Assembly: GCA_016875195.1 (NCBI GenBank) | Contig: VGRY01000032.1 | Location: 1 to 43,023 of the forward strand | Direction: 5' to 3' | Length of the DNA stretch: 43,023 nucleotides | DNA from: Deltaproteobacteria bacterium | GTDB lineage: Bacteria > Desulfobacterota > BSN033 > UBA1163 | Shown: piece by piece, positions 42,210 through 43,023 of the stretch | How positions within the stretch are numbered: the stretch's first letter is position 1 | How the letters are laid out: every line of letters begins with the position of its first letter | Notes under the pieces: model-generated | Told to the model about the DNA's origin: nothing | What the model saw: the letters and a program-made list of their open reading frames with translations, nothing else | Database searches by the model: none | Program-made: the position numbers and the translations under genes

Positions 42210-43023
42210 TTAAAAGCCAAGTCCTCCTTCTGGAGTGATGATGCGGATCAAGTCGTTGTAAAAAGCGAAGAGCATCAGGAGAATGATGAGCACGAGACCA
42301 ATCTGTTGGGCGATCTCCATCTTCTTGATGCTGATGGGCCTCTTCAGAATTGCCTCCAAGGCCAGAAATATAAAGTGGCCTCCATCGAGGATAGGGATGG
42401 GGAAAAGGTTGATCACTCCGAGATTGATGCTGAGGATCGCCATAAAAAGCACCAAGCTCAACATCCCTCTCCTTGCTTGTTCACCGGCCATCTGGGCGAT
42501 CAGGATAGGCCCTCCGATCGTTTTGGCTGGAATGACTCTCTGGATCAGTTTGATGATTCCTACCACAGTCAATTCAATTCCCTGATAGGTCTGAATAAAA
42601 CCCTTTCCAATGGCTACCAGAGGGTTGACCTTCTCAACGAGAAATTCCCCTGAATGGGCGATCCCGATGACATAGGTTGATACTTCTTCTCCGAAAAGGT
42701 TTTTGACTGAAGAAGATTTTGGCGTGACCTTAACATCGAGAGTTTCGTCATCTCGTTTCACCTTGAGCGTCAATTCCTTTCCCTGGCTATTCCGTATGAT
42801 GCGCGAGAGGTCCTCCCATTTCTTAACCTCTTTCCCGTCGATGGAAAGTATAAGATCTCCCTTTTTAAGGCCTGCCGCCTCAGCAGGAAGACCGGGGTTG
42901 ACCTCTCCAACCTTAGGGAGAGAGTAGGGGATACCAAAGAGGTTGATCGTTGAGAAGAGCACGATGGCAAGAAAGAAGTTGAAAAAGGGACCAGCTCCAA
43001 TGATCAATGCCCGTTTCCATACG
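42210..43023 (-). CDS. rseP: Site-2 protease RseP/EcfE family, C-terminal part (runs off the window)
   Basis: At least 270 aa; the N terminus with HExxH lies beyond the right edge, and the frame is open to 43023 (VWKRALIIGAGPFFNFFLA). It contains the PDZ domain (VGEVNPGLPAEAAGLKKGDL), membrane segments, and the second active-site motif NLFPIPILDGGHF with the LDG Asp that binds zinc. RseP cleaves membrane-anchored regulators such as anti-sigma factors. The family order rseP-tsaB is common in related bacteria (recalled). Confidence 0.95.
   Translation of the reverse strand, partial: VWKRALIIGAGPFFNFFLAIVLFSTINLFGIPYSLPKVGEVNPGLPAEAAGLKKGDLILSIDGKEVKKWEDLSRIIRNSQGKELTLKVKRDDETLDVKVTPKSSSVKNLFGEEVSTYVIGIAHSGEFLVEKVNPLVAIGKGFIQTYQGIELTVVGIIKLIQRVIPAKTIGGPILIAQMAGEQARRGMLSLVLFMAILSINLGVINLFPIPILDGGHFIFLALEAILKRPISIKKMEIAQQIGLVLIILLMLFAFYNDLIRIITPEGGLGF

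Overview
The window reads as a chromosomal segment of a motile, Gram-negative, Desulfobacterota-like ('deltaproteobacterial') organism. This is inferred from the cluster ilvB-ilvN-ilvC-psd-pssA, several sigma-54 response regulators embedded among flagellar genes, CheX/CheD/HDOD-rich chemotaxis operons, and abundant REP-like palindromes. Genus and species cannot be read from the sequence.

Layout. (1) 1-1440: decayed, repeat-rich DNA. Two inverted copies of a palindromic repeat, one split by a 131-bp MITE, flank remnants of small genes. (2) 1442-6804: a first chemotaxis unit (Cys-rich small protein, excisionase-like HTH, cheW, CZB-type mcp), a REP-associated tyrosine transposase element, a receiver pseudogene, a frameshifted response regulator and a YcgR-like PilZ gene. 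(3) 7065-12321: a second chemotaxis unit headed by paralogues of the same Cys-rich/HTH pair, then cheX, cheR, cheD, HDOD, cheY, a second cheX and cheB; no cheA is present. (4) 12323-24852: flagellar genes: fliL, a TPR gene, an unknown gene, a LysM-RlpA protein, two sigma-54 activators, then flgB-flgC-fliE-fliF-fliG-fliH-fliI-fliJ. (5) 25031-30156, opposite strand: a cytoskeleton/cell-wall group: zinc-ribbon protein, M23 peptidase, a ParM-like actin whose phosphate-1 motif lies at the C terminus instead of the N terminus, a 103-aa partner, bactofilin, and a J-domain/MinD fusion. (6) 30544-34938: a frameshifted HDOD gene, small unknown genes and an IS630-family element. (7) 34938-36034: a GIY-YIG gene, tRNA-Asn, and six tandem degenerate tRNA-Asn-derived repeats. 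(8) 36194-43023, minus strand: pssA, psd, ilvC, ilvN, ilvB, a DUF465 protein, tsaB and the C-terminal part of rseP.

How the parts connect. Sites matching the sigma-54 -24/-12 consensus lie before the second Cys-rich/HTH pair, before the flagellar genes, and separately before the J-MinD gene, bactofilin, the 103-aa/actin pair and a small coiled-coil gene. Sites resembling flagellar sigma-28 promoters precede the chemotaxis units. This suggests that the cytoskeleton group is expressed with the flagellum, perhaps for its placement or for local wall remodelling.

The best candidate for something undescribed is this sigma-54-linked group built around the apparently circularly permuted actin-like ATPase. 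Next are the duplicated Cys-rich/HTH module and the tRNA-derived tandem array.
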